Below are positions 9,866 to 17,891 of a stretch of 64,000 nt of DNA, in pieces. The first letter of the stretch is position 1, and every line of letters begins with the position of its first letter. The DNA comes from Burkholderia latens (GTDB lineage: Bacteria > Pseudomonadota > Gammaproteobacteria > Burkholderiales > Burkholderiaceae): assembly GCF_001718795.1 (NCBI RefSeq), contig NZ_CP013438.1:1798001-1862000 (forward strand), read 5' to 3'. A program made the position numbers and the translations under genes. Below the pieces are notes generated by a model. That model was not told the DNA's origin and did not search any database. It saw only the letters and a program-made list of their open reading frames with translations.

Positions 9866-9875
9866 CGCGCTCGCC

Positions 9876-11027
9876 TCAGAACTTCTGGCGCATGCCGATC
9901 ACCACGCCCGTCTGGTTGTGATCGGGTGCGACCGTGCCATAGCCGTTCACGCCGAGCGCGGAGCCGCCCTTGTTGCGCGCAAAGCCCGCCGTCGCATAGA
10001 TATCGGTGCGCTTCGACAGCAGATAGTCCGCACAGAGCACGGCGAGCCACGGATCGGCGCTGGTCGAATGCACGTCCTGGTAATAGGCGGTTGCCGTGAC
10101 CACGAACGCCGGCGACACCGCGTATTGCGCGCCGGCCCAGTACAGGTTCGCCGCGCTGGCTTCGGCGCCGTTCGCGACGCGAATCGGATTCGCCGGCAGG
10201 AACGCGTTCGACGCGTGGAGGTAGCGATAGCCGGCGAATCCCTTCACCGGTCCGATTGCATACGACGCGGCCGCCGTCGCGCGACGCTCGGTGCCGGTGT
10301 TCGTCGCGACGGTGTTGCTGTTGCGCTGCTCGTACGACACGCTTGCGGCGAGCGGTCCTTGCGCGAAACTCAGCGCGCCGCTGAAGAAGCGGCCGGTGAG
10401 TTGCGCGCCCGGCACCTCGGCGCCGTACCCGGTGTCGTAACGGGTGCTGTACATCGCCTGCGCGGTCACCGGACCGAACACGCCGGTGTACTTCGCCGAA
10501 TTGTCGATACGCGCGGCCGCCGCGTAGTCGAGCGACAGCACCGAGTATCGCGACGACGCGCCCATCGGGTCGAACGCAACGGCCTGTTCGTAGAAGAGCG
10601 AGTTCTGGCGGCCGAACGTCAACTGCTGACCGCGGTACGACAGCCCGACCCACGCCTGCCGGCCGAAAATCCGCGACGTCGTGGCGGCGTTCGAACCGAG
10701 GCCTTTCGTCGACTGCGCGGTCGTGCCGTCATTGATGTTGAAGCCGTTTTCCAGCTGGAAAATGGCCTTCATGCCGCCGCCGAGATCCTCGACGCCCTTC
10801 AGTCCCCAGCGCGAACCGGACAGATTGCCCGACGCTTCGCGCGTCTGAGCGCCGCCGGTACTCGTATTGTTGATGTGCTCGATGCCGACGTCGGCAATGC
10901 CGTACAGCGTGACGCTGCTTTGCGCATGCGCGGCGCCGCACCACAAGGTCGCACTCGCGACGGTGACGGCGCCGAGCGCGAAACGGGATTTCGGGCGGGC
11001 ATTCTGACTGGCGTGATTCGACAACAT
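9876..11027 (-). CDS. OmpC-type porin (Porin_4 family)
   Basis: An outer-membrane beta-barrel trimeric porin of 383 residues. The signal peptide runs to CGAAHA and is followed by QSSVTLYGIADVGIEHI, the standard mature start of Burkholderia porins. SRWGLKGVEDLGGGMKAIFQ and the terminal strand ending in phenylalanine (GVVIGMRQKF) are diagnostic. The ATG at 11027 has a GGAGAC site. Its place inside the catabolic operon (46 bp after an MFS gene, 10 bp before a lactonase gene) suggests it admits the pathway substrate through the outer membrane. Confidence 0.92.
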   Translation of the reverse strand: MLSNHASQNARPKSRFALGAVTVASATLWCGAAHAQSSVTLYGIADVGIEHINNTSTGGAQTREASGNLSGSRWGLKGVEDLGGGMKAIFQLENGFNINDGTTAQSTKGLGSNAATTSRIFGRQAWVGLSYRGQQLTFGRQNSLFYEQAVAFDPMGASSRYSVLSLDYAAAARIDNSAKYTGVFGPVTAQAMYSTRYDTGYGAEVPGAQLTGRFFSGALSFAQGPLAASVSYEQRNSNTVATNTGTERRATAAASYAIGPVKGFAGYRYLHASNAFLPANPIRVANGAEASAANLYWAGAQYAVSPAFVVTATAYYQDVHSTSADPWLAVLCADYLLSKRTDIYATAGFARNKGGSALGVNGYGTVAPDHNQTGVVIGMRQKF

Positions 11028-11073
11028 GGAGTCTCCAAACTGTTTTTTGTAGGCGGAACTGACGAAGGAAAAT

Positions 11074-12453
11074 TCACGACTCGCGAGCTGCGGGCGCTTC
11101 GCCGGCGTCCGAACCCGGATCGCCGAGCCATGCAATGGTCAACGCGCCGAGCAGCAGCACACCGGACACGGCGACGAGCGGCGCGGTAAAGCCGCCGGAG
11201 AACTGCTTGAGCGCGCCGATCATCGACGGCCCGACGAAGCCGCCGAGATTGCCGACCGACACGATCAGCGCGAGTCCGCCCGCGGCGGCCCGCCCGGTGA
11301 GGAATCCCGACGGAATGGCCCAGTACGTCGCCTGGAACGCGAGGATCCCGCTCACCGCGACGCACAGTGCGATCAGCTTGAAGGCCGGCGCATGAATGAA
11401 GGCGCTCGCGCACAACGCCACGGCCGCGACGGCCAACGCGCTTGCGACATGCGGAATGCGGTTGGCCGCACGATTGGCGACGCGCGCCCACCAGAGCATC
11501 GCGCCGGCACCGATCGCATACGGAATGGCCGTCAGCCAGCCGACCACCGCATGTTCGACGCCGAACTGCCTGATGATCTGCGGCATCCACAAGCCGACGC
11601 CGAGCGAGCCGACGATCCCGCAGAAGTTGATGAACGCGAGCACGAACACGCGCCAGTTCGTCATGGCGTCGCGCAGGTTGCTGCCGTGCTTCGCGCCGAT
11701 GTCGCGCTGCTCGAACGCGAGGCGCTTCGCGAGCGACGCCTTCTCTTCGTCACTGAGCCACGCGGCTTTCTCGGGACGGTCGGCCAGCACGAACAGGCAC
11801 GCGATGCCGAGCATCACTGCAGGAATGCCTTCGATCAGCAGCAACCACTGCCAGCTGCGCAGCCCATGCAGGCCGCCGAGCTCGAGCAGCGCACCGGAAA
11901 TCGGCGAGCCGATCATGTTTGCGACAGGAATGCCGACGAGAAATGCAGCCGTTACCTTCGCGCGCCATTTGCCGGGAAACCAGTGCGTGAAATACAGATA
12001 GATGCCGGGCGTGAATCCCGCCTCGGCGAGCCCGAGCAGAAAGCGCGCAGCCGCGAAGCTCGTCGGTCCGACGACGAACGCCGTCGCCATCGAGAACAGT
12101 CCCCACGTGATCATGATTCTCGCGATCCACACGCGCGCCCCGACCTTCTGCATGATCAGGTTGCTCGGAATCTCGAACAGGAAATAGCCGATGAAGAACA
12201 GTCCCGCACCGACGCCGAACTGCTCGGCCGTGAGGCCGAGATCCTTGTTCATCGTAAGTGCGGCAAAGCCGACGTTGGTCCGGTCGAGATAACTGATTAC
12301 GTAGCAGACGAAGATGAACGGCAGAATGCGCCGGAACGCCCTGGCGAGCGTGCGCTCGCTGGCCGCGTAATCGTCGCCGGCCAGACGCTCTGCGGGTTGC
12401 GCGTCGGCGCGCGGTGAGTCGTCGCCGGCACGCAGCACGTGCGAAACGGTCAT
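11074..12453 (-). CDS. MFS transporter, ACS type
   Basis: A 459-residue transporter with the same signatures as the one at 4973: YLDRTNVGFAALTMNKDLG, GLFFIGYFLFEIPSN and GLAEAGFTPGIYLYFTHWFP. The first 40 residues are a polar cytoplasmic tail. The ATG at 12453 has AAGGAGAC 5 bp upstream. The two ACS proteins of this operon differ clearly in sequence, so they are not a recent duplication and may carry different substrates. The neighbours are the SMP-30 lactonase (86 bp upstream) and the porin (46 bp downstream). Confidence 0.88.
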   Translation of the reverse strand: MTVSHVLRAGDDSPRADAQPAERLAGDDYAASERTLARAFRRILPFIFVCYVISYLDRTNVGFAALTMNKDLGLTAEQFGVGAGLFFIGYFLFEIPSNLIMQKVGARVWIARIMITWGLFSMATAFVVGPTSFAAARFLLGLAEAGFTPGIYLYFTHWFPGKWRAKVTAAFLVGIPVANMIGSPISGALLELGGLHGLRSWQWLLLIEGIPAVMLGIACLFVLADRPEKAAWLSDEEKASLAKRLAFEQRDIGAKHGSNLRDAMTNWRVFVLAFINFCGIVGSLGVGLWMPQIIRQFGVEHAVVGWLTAIPYAIGAGAMLWWARVANRAANRIPHVASALAVAAVALCASAFIHAPAFKLIALCVAVSGILAFQATYWAIPSGFLTGRAAAGGLALIVSVGNLGGFVGPSMIGALKQFSGGFTAPLVAVSGVLLLGALTIAWLGDPGSDAGEAPAARES

Positions 12454-12539
12454 GCTTGTCTCCTTCGTCGCGCAGCTGACGGCGCGATCTTTCGGCATGC
12501 TGGCGGGAAGCCGACCAGCGGCGTCCCGGCTCGCGGGTT

Positions 12540-13469
12540 TCAGTCCTTCTTCGCCGCCTGGTTCGGCAGCGGACCGGCAATGCTCATATCCGCTTTCAGC
12601 ACTGAACCGGACGTCGATTCGGTAATGAAAAGCGTCTTCATCTCCGGGCCGCCGAAGCACACGCTCGTGAGCGACGCGCCTTTCGGCCCGGTCAGGATCT
12701 CGATGGGCTCCGCGCAGTGGTTGAGCACCCACACGTGGCCGAGCCCCGGATTCGCGACGAACAGGCGGCCTTCGAGATCGACGGTGATGCCGTCGGGGCC
12801 GCTCGGTCCGTATGACGTGAAGAACTGACTGACCTTGGTGACCGAGCCGTCGGCCTGCAGCGGCATGCGCCAGACGGCATTGCCGCGCGTCATCGCGACG
12901 AACAGCACCTTCTCGTCGCGCGACAGGACGAGCCCGTTCGGGCTCGGGCAGGTGCCGATCAGCATGTCGAGCTTTCCGTCTGGCGACAGCCGATACACGC
13001 GGCCCGTCGGATCGTGCAGCCCGGTCTGCCCCTGGTCGGTGAAATAGATGTTGCCGGCCGAGTCGAACGTCAGGTCGTTCACGCCCTTGAAGCGCTCGGT
13101 GTTGCGCCGCTCGAGGTACGGACGGACTTCACCGCGCTCGATATCGAGCAGCATCAGGCCGTTCCGGTAGTCGGTGATGATCAGGTGCGATGCATCGAAG
13201 CGCTTCATCCCGTTGGGCTCGCCGTCGTATTCGGCAACGAGTTCCCAGTCGCCCGACGGCGAAATGCGGAAGATGCGCCCGTGCGGAATGTCGGTGACGA
13301 ACAGATAACCGTCCGGATCCCAGACGGGCCCTTCGAGAAAGGAATCCGTGACCATTCCGCCGCGGTTCGCGCGCGCCCATTCCGTGCGGACGTCCGGCTT
13401 GCGGAACTTCTCCGGCATGCGCGTGAATACGTCGGCTTCGCGCACTTGCGGACTCGTCAGATAAAACAT
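12540..13469 (-). CDS. SMP-30/gluconolactonase/LRE-family lactonase
   Basis: A 309-residue six-bladed beta-propeller of the SMP-30 (SGL) family, metal-dependent lactonases acting on sugar lactones. Motifs seen are FLEGPVWDPDGYLFVTDI with the metal-binding glutamate, VNDLTFDSAGNIYFTDQG with the Asn/Asp ligands, CPSPNGLVLSRDEKVLFVA and GPDGITVDLEGRLFVANPG. There is no signal peptide, so it is probably cytoplasmic. It lies 21 bp after the 2-hydroxyacid dehydrogenase. A third lactonase-type enzyme in one operon argues that the substrate or an intermediate is a lactone. Exact specificity is unknown. Confidence 0.87.
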   Translation of the reverse strand: MFYLTSPQVREADVFTRMPEKFRKPDVRTEWARANRGGMVTDSFLEGPVWDPDGYLFVTDIPHGRIFRISPSGDWELVAEYDGEPNGMKRFDASHLIITDYRNGLMLLDIERGEVRPYLERRNTERFKGVNDLTFDSAGNIYFTDQGQTGLHDPTGRVYRLSPDGKLDMLIGTCPSPNGLVLSRDEKVLFVAMTRGNAVWRMPLQADGSVTKVSQFFTSYGPSGPDGITVDLEGRLFVANPGLGHVWVLNHCAEPIEILTGPKGASLTSVCFGGPEMKTLFITESTSGSVLKADMSIAGPLPNQAAKKD

Positions 13470-13490
13470 GCTTACCTCGATGTTCAGCGT

Positions 13491-14438
13491 TCAGGCCGCG
13501 CTGTGCGCGCGTTCGTCGAGCACCGCGAGAATGTTCGCAGCGGCGCCCTTCCCCATGTTCACGTATGCGGCATCGCTCACGCCGCCGATATGCGGAGACA
13601 GAATCACGTTGGGGATCCGCTGGAACGGGTGCGGCGCCGTCATCGGCTCCACGTCGAAGCTGTCGAGTCCCGCCGCGTGCAATTGACCGCTCGTCAATGC
13701 GTCCACGAGCGCGGCTTCGTCGATCAAGCCGCCGCGTGCGGTATTGACGAGAATCGCCCCGCGCTTGAAGCGCGCGAGCGTGTCGCGGTTGAGCATCCGG
13801 CGGTTGTCGGCCGTCAACGGACAATGCATCGACACGACGTCCGACTCCGCGTACAGCGTGTCGAGCGGCACCAGCTTCACGCCCGCGGGCGCTTCGTTCG
13901 CGAACGGATCGAACGCGAGTACCTGCATGCCGAACGCCGCGCCGATCGCGGCCACGCGGCGCCCGATCGCGCCGAGCCCGACGAGACCGAGCGTGCGGCC
14001 GTCGAGTTCGATGGACTTGTGCGTGGACTTGTCCCAATGGCCTTCGCGCATGCGGACATCGAGCTGCGGAACCGACTTCGCACACGCGAGCAGCAGCGCC
14101 CACGCGTGCTCGGCTACGGCGGCCGCGTTCGCGCCGACAGCGGCTCGCACCGCTATACCGCGTGCGGCGGCAGCGTCCTGATCGATCACGTCGATGCCGC
14201 TGCCGTGTTTCGAAATCACCTGCAGGTTTTCGGCCGCATCCATGATGCGTGCGTTGATCTTGCCGTACCGGACGATGATCGCGACCGGCTTGTGCCGCGT
14301 GCAGAGCGACACAATGTCGTCCTCGGTCGGTTGCTTGCCGGCGAACACGACGTCGAACTGCGCCAGCATCTCGAGCGCTTGCGGCGCGAGGTCGGCGGCG
14401 GTCACGAGGACCACGGGCTTGTGCGAAGCGGCCAGCAT
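13491..14438 (-). CDS. D-isomer-specific 2-hydroxyacid dehydrogenase (SerA-like)
   Basis: A 315-residue NAD(P)-dependent oxidoreductase. It shows the dinucleotide fold GLVGLGAIGRRVAA (about residues 150-163), NTARGGLIDE with the substrate-binding arginine, the glutamate in FDVEPM and the catalytic histidine in SPHIGGVSD. Family members interconvert D-2-hydroxyacids and 2-oxoacids; naming it 3-phosphoglycerate dehydrogenase would be over-specific. There is no ACT or ASB regulatory domain, unlike biosynthetic SerA. Its ATG shares one base with the stop of the RraA-type gene (TGATG), so the two are translationally coupled. Its likely role is oxidation or reduction of a hydroxyacid intermediate. 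Confidence 0.87.
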   Translation of the reverse strand: MLAASHKPVVLVTAADLAPQALEMLAQFDVVFAGKQPTEDDIVSLCTRHKPVAIIVRYGKINARIMDAAENLQVISKHGSGIDVIDQDAAAARGIAVRAAVGANAAAVAEHAWALLLACAKSVPQLDVRMREGHWDKSTHKSIELDGRTLGLVGLGAIGRRVAAIGAAFGMQVLAFDPFANEAPAGVKLVPLDTLYAESDVVSMHCPLTADNRRMLNRDTLARFKRGAILVNTARGGLIDEAALVDALTSGQLHAAGLDSFDVEPMTAPHPFQRIPNVILSPHIGGVSDAAYVNMGKGAAANILAVLDERAHSAA

Positions 14439-15136
14439 CACAGCACCTCGTCTTCGGCCAGCATGCCCGCCGCGCGCAGTTCCTTCTCGATCCAGCCCGG
14501 ACGAAGATCGCCCTTGTGAATCGCCGCAATACGCGCGGTCTCTACGTCGAGCTTTTTCTGCGCGAGATCGACGATGCGCGCAACGTCGGCGCGCGGAATG
14601 ACGACGATGCCGTCGGCGTCCCCGACCACCAGGTCGCCCGGATTGACCGCCGCGCCGCCCAGCGAAATCGGTGCATTCACGCGTCCCGCGATGCTTTTGG
14701 TCGGCCCGCACGGATTGAGGCCGGCCGAGAAGATCGGGTAGTCGCCGTTGGCCAGTTCGTGCGCGTCACGTACCGCGCCATCGATCACGATGCCGGCGAT
14801 GCCGCTCGCCTTCGCCTGCGCCGCCATGATTTCACCGAGCAGCGCGCACGAGATGTCGCCCTTGCCATCGACGACGACGACGTCGCCCGGCTTCGCGACG
14901 GCAAGCGCCGCATGGATCGCCAGGTTGTCGCCCGCGCGAACTTCGACCGTGATCGCAGGGCCGGCAACCTTCATCGTCGGCGACAGCGGGCGCACACGGC
15001 CATGCACCGTGCCGCGGCGGCCGGCGACGTCGGCCAGGATCGCGGCTTGATAGCGCGCGGCGGCCTGAACCAGTTCGGGCGGCACGCGCTCGATGTCGCG
15101 ATTGATCGGAGAAGGGCTGATGGATGGCTTGCTCAT
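14438..15136 (-). CDS. RraA-fold protein, HMG/CHA aldolase-like
   Basis: A 232-residue protein of the RraA-like/dimethylmenaquinone methyltransferase family. Catabolic members are class II aldolases or decarboxylases that cleave 4-hydroxy-4-methyl-2-oxoglutarate or 4-carboxy-4-hydroxy-2-oxoadipate to pyruvate. Seen here: the substrate and metal region GDVVVVDGKGDISCALLGE and the Arg-Asp pair in VIDGAVRDAHEL. It has the longer C-terminal helix seen in aldolase members and absent from the RNase E inhibitor RraA. As the first gene of the operon after the operator it would supply the final C-C cleavage. Start ATG at 15136; in-frame upstream sequence runs into the operator. Confidence 0.83.
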   Translation of the reverse strand: MSKPSISPSPINRDIERVPPELVQAAARYQAAILADVAGRRGTVHGRVRPLSPTMKVAGPAITVEVRAGDNLAIHAALAVAKPGDVVVVDGKGDISCALLGEIMAAQAKASGIAGIVIDGAVRDAHELANGDYPIFSAGLNPCGPTKSIAGRVNAPISLGGAAVNPGDLVVGDADGIVVIPRADVARIVDLAQKKLDVETARIAAIHKGDLRPGWIEKELRAAGMLAEDEVL

Positions 15137-15153
15137 GATTCGACCTCGGGTTG

Positions 15154-15176
15154 AGTGTTGTACTCTGTACAACACT
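15154..15176. promoter_or_regulatory. perfect 10-3-10 palindrome, IclR-type operator
   Basis: AGTGTTGTAC, spacer TCT, then its exact reverse complement GTACAACACT, lying 18 bp upstream of the RraA-type start and 126 bp upstream of the divergent iclR-family start. Part of the sequence (TACTCTGTACAA) recurs at 15260-15271 close to the regulator's own start, giving a second, imperfect site. IclR proteins bind palindromes of about this size as dimers or dimer pairs, so this is the natural operator for the divergent regulator. Confidence 0.7.
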
Positions 15177-15228
15177 GGTGTACATGGTGAAATCACTATA
15201 ACCATCAGGCGTGCACGATGACACTGGC

Positions 15229-15251
15229 GTTTACCCTTTTACGTGGTAAAC
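15229..15251. promoter_or_regulatory. GTTTACC/GGTAAAC inverted repeat
   Basis: Seven-base arms separated by 9 bp, between the palindrome at 15154 and the regulator start. It is unrelated in sequence to the 10-3-10 palindrome, so a second factor may bind here. The short arms make chance possible. Confidence 0.35.
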
Positions 15252-15301
15252 CAGCGTTTTACTCTGTACAATATCTGGAGAGAATCGACGGGAGAGACAG
15301 A

Positions 15302-16015
15302 ATGGGAAACGACGGGGTCGTTGCCGTGGAAAAGGCGCTTTCGCTGCTGGACTGCTTCAAGCCCGGCGCCGAATCGCAGTCGCTTGCGATGCTGTCGCAG
15401 GCATCCGGCATGCACAAGACGACGGTCTATCGGCTCATGAATTCGCTGGAGCGAATGGGGTATGTCGTGCGCGCGCAATCCGGCAACTATTCGCTTGGAC
15501 ACCGCGTGCTGTACCTCGGCAAACTGTATGAGCAGTCATTCCATCTGTCCACGGTAGTCGAACCGGCGCTGCACGCGCTGGCCGCGCTGACGAAAGAAAG
15601 CGCGTCGTACTACGTGCACGACAACGGGCAGCGGCTTTGCCTGTTTCGCGCCGAGCCGTCCGAAGGCCTGCGTGAAACGCGGCTCGCGGGGACGATGCTG
15701 CCGCTCGACGACACGGCCATCAGCCATGTGATCCGCTTCTGGGGACTCGGCGAACCGATTTATGACACGCCACCCGCACTGCCCCTTTTCACCGCCGGCG
15801 CGCGCGATGTGCACACGGCAGCGTTCGCGGTGCCGATCTTTGGTGCAGGCGACAAGTTCATGGCGGCGCTGACGCTTTCCGGTCCCGCGTCTCGCCTCAG
15901 CGTCGCGCACGAGTCGGGGGAACTGGATCGGCCGCAACTGGACGCAGCGGCCGATCTATCCCGCAAGCTCGGCGCGAGTGTCGCGCTCTGCGAGAACATC
16001 TACGGCTCACGCTGA
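15302..16015 (+). CDS. IclR-family transcriptional regulator of the divergent catabolic operon
   Basis: A 237-residue regulator. The winged helix-turn-helix spans about residues 5-65 (VEKALSLLDCF, then SQASGMHKTTVYRLMNSLERMGYV), followed by YSLGHRVLYLGKLYE and an effector domain containing ESASYYVHD and a moderately conserved C-terminal pocket. I chose the ATG at 15302 because GGGAGAG lies 7 bp upstream and the HTH begins immediately; an in-frame ATG at 15218 would add 28 residues over the operator region. The divergent arrangement makes the ten-gene operon its most likely target. It converges with yfiB, leaving 13 bp. Confidence 0.9.
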   Translation: MGNDGVVAVEKALSLLDCFKPGAESQSLAMLSQASGMHKTTVYRLMNSLERMGYVVRAQSGNYSLGHRVLYLGKLYEQSFHLSTVVEPALHALAALTKESASYYVHDNGQRLCLFRAEPSEGLRETRLAGTMLPLDDTAISHVIRFWGLGEPIYDTPPALPLFTAGARDVHTAAFAVPIFGAGDKFMAALTLSGPASRLSVAHESGELDRPQLDAAADLSRKLGASVALCENIYGSR

Positions 16016-16028
16016 ACGACGATACCCG

Positions 16029-16538
16029 TCACCTCGGCGAAACCACGATCGCCGCCCGCCGATTCTGCATTCTTCCGGCCGGCGTGCGGTTATCGCCGAC
16101 CGGATCGCTCTTCCCCTTGCCGACGATCGAAATCCGCTTCCCGTCCAGCCCCGCATCGACAAGCTCACCGGCCACCACCTCGGCCCGTCGCCGGGACAAC
16201 TCCAGGTCGTAAGCCGCATCCCCTTCCTGATCCGAATACCCGTACACCCGGACCCCGTTGATTTCCGCCGACTTCAACGTCCTGCCGATCCGCTCGACGA
16301 TCCGCCTGACATCCGGCTTCAGGTTATACCGATCGAAGTCGAACAGGATCGGCCCGGCCGAACCGAACTCGAAACCCTGGTCGGTCTCGTGAAACCCGGC
16401 CGACTTCAGCGCCGTGACCTGCGTCTGCGTGAGCCCCCGATGCAACGGCGCCGTCTTGCAGCCGACAAGCAGCACGCACAGCAGCACCGCGCCCCCGACG
16501 CCCATCCTCCCAATGCTCATTGGCAACGAGCTTTTCAT
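16029..16538 (-). CDS. yfiB: YfiB-like OmpA-domain outer-membrane lipoprotein
   Basis: A 169-residue lipoprotein. The signal is followed by a lipobox, LLVGC, with the lipidated cysteine near residue 27. The OmpA C-terminal peptidoglycan-binding domain covers about residues 60-169, with FDFDRYNLKPD, VYGYSDQEGDAAYDLELSRRRA and NRRAAIVVSPR. In Pseudomonas YfiB sequesters YfiR at the cell wall under envelope stress and thereby frees the cyclase YfiN. It lies 84 bp downstream of yfiN in the same direction. The position after yfiR-yfiN, not the domain alone, justifies the name; OmpA-like lipoproteins are otherwise common. The ATG at 16538 has AAGGGG upstream. Confidence 0.82.
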   Translation of the reverse strand: MKSSLPMSIGRMGVGGAVLLCVLLVGCKTAPLHRGLTQTQVTALKSAGFHETDQGFEFGSAGPILFDFDRYNLKPDVRRIVERIGRTLKSAEINGVRVYGYSDQEGDAAYDLELSRRRAEVVAGELVDAGLDGKRISIVGKGKSDPVGDNRTPAGRMQNRRAAIVVSPR

Positions 16539-16622
16539 GATCGCGTCCCCTTCGTGCGCCCGCGTCGCGTGCGCTTTTTATCCCGCAGCTGCGGCCTCGT
16601 CCGCAGCGCGAAACGATTGCCA

Positions 16623-17891
16623 TCAAACTCGCCCGGCAACACCTTCCGCCAGTTGCCACGAACCCGGCCGCGCTCGCTTGGCGCGGTACATCGCGGCATC
16701 CGCCGCGCGCAGCAGACCGCTCGCGTCCGACGCGTGATCGGGATACAGCGCAACGCCGACACTCATCATGGTGGCCACCATGTGTCCGTCGGACAGCGCG
16801 ATCGACGGCGCCATGCCGGACAAGATCTCGTCGGCGATCCGGCACACGCTGTCCGCTTCGCGCACGCCGGCCAGCATCACCGCAAACTCGTCGCCCCCGA
16901 GCCGAGCGACCAGATCGGTCTCGCGCACCTGCGTGCGCAGCCGCGCCGCGACGCCAACCAGCACCGCATCGCCGGCGTCGTGGCCCAGGCCGTCATTGAT
17001 TTCCTTGAAGCGATCGCAATCGAGATACAGCACGGCGACCCGCTGCCCCGTCACCACGGCATCGCACAACGCAACCGACAGACGCGACTCGAACTGCGCG
17101 CGATTGGGCAAACCGGTGAGCGCGTCGTGCGTTGCCTTGTGCTCGAGCGATGCGTTCTCGTCGCGCAGCGTGTTCTGCCATTCTTCGAATTCGTCGAGCA
17201 GCGCGTTGAAGTCGTCGCCGAGCTGGTTCAGCTCCGCGATCGCCACCGGCTCCACGCGCCGTGCGAACGCACGCTCGCGCCGCACGGCGTGCGCGACGCC
17301 GGCGAGCGCGCGCAGCGGCGCGACGATGTTGTGCAGCAGCCGCTTCGAGCTGATGTAAGCGCCGAACATACTGACGACGAGGCAGCCGAGAATGCCGCCG
17401 ATGCCGCCGACCAGGAACCCGAAGAACTGGTGCCCGCGGCCACGCACGATGACCTGACCGACGACGATACCGTCGTGCATCACCGGAACGTTCGCGGGCC
17501 CCGGCAACACGAGGCCGGCGACGCCGCGCTCGAGGCTGGCGATTCCGCCTCTGGCCGGCAGCTTCCACGTCGCGAACAGTTGCCCGTTGCCGTCGACGAC
17601 GACGATCTGCGCGACGTCCTCGTCGCCGGCGATCGTCGCGATCGCCTCGTTCGCCGCGACGCGGTCCCCGAACACGAGCGCCGCCTCGACCGTATAGCCG
17701 AGCGAGCGGGCAAGCAGGTTCAGATTGTTGCCGGCATAGGCGCGCAACGCGATCACGGCCACGACGATCAGCGACACGGCGGCCATCGCGACCGCAACGA
17801 ACGCGAGGCGCAGGTGCGCACGGCGCAACACGCTTTGCAGCGTCGGGCGCGGCACGCGTGACGGGGCAACGGGGGGCGCGGAACGTGTCAT
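16623..17891 (-). CDS. yfiN: YfiN/TpbB-like membrane diguanylate cyclase
   Basis: A 422-residue inner-membrane enzyme that makes cyclic di-GMP from two GTP. Layout: transmembrane helix at about 28-50, periplasmic domain about 50-160, second helix about 165-190, a HAMP-like linker (SSKRLLHNIVAPLRAL) and a GGDEF domain from about residue 260. The catalytic motif RLGGDEFAVML is intact, and RETD five residues before GGDEF is a complete product-inhibition I-site. Its ATG overlaps the yfiR stop in ATGA, which fits co-expression with its periplasmic repressor. Expected outputs are biofilm and exopolysaccharide. Confidence 0.9.
   Translation of the reverse strand: MTRSAPPVAPSRVPRPTLQSVLRRAHLRLAFVAVAMAAVSLIVVAVIALRAYAGNNLNLLARSLGYTVEAALVFGDRVAANEAIATIAGDEDVAQIVVVDGNGQLFATWKLPARGGIASLERGVAGLVLPGPANVPVMHDGIVVGQVIVRGRGHQFFGFLVGGIGGILGCLVVSMFGAYISSKRLLHNIVAPLRALAGVAHAVRRERAFARRVEPVAIAELNQLGDDFNALLDEFEEWQNTLRDENASLEHKATHDALTGLPNRAQFESRLSVALCDAVVTGQRVAVLYLDCDRFKEINDGLGHDAGDAVLVGVAARLRTQVRETDLVARLGGDEFAVMLAGVREADSVCRIADEILSGMAPSIALSDGHMVATMMSVGVALYPDHASDASGLLRAADAAMYRAKRARPGSWQLAEGVAGRV

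Noticed and set aside
11074..12732. Longer start for the ACS transporter overlapping the SMP-30 gene
   Set aside because: The extra 93 residues are a shadow of the SMP-30 gene; AAGGAGAC precedes the ATG at 12453.
13491..14438. Calling the dehydrogenase SerA (serine biosynthesis)
   Set aside because: It lacks the C-terminal regulatory domains and lies in a catabolic operon; only the 2-hydroxyacid dehydrogenase class is supported.
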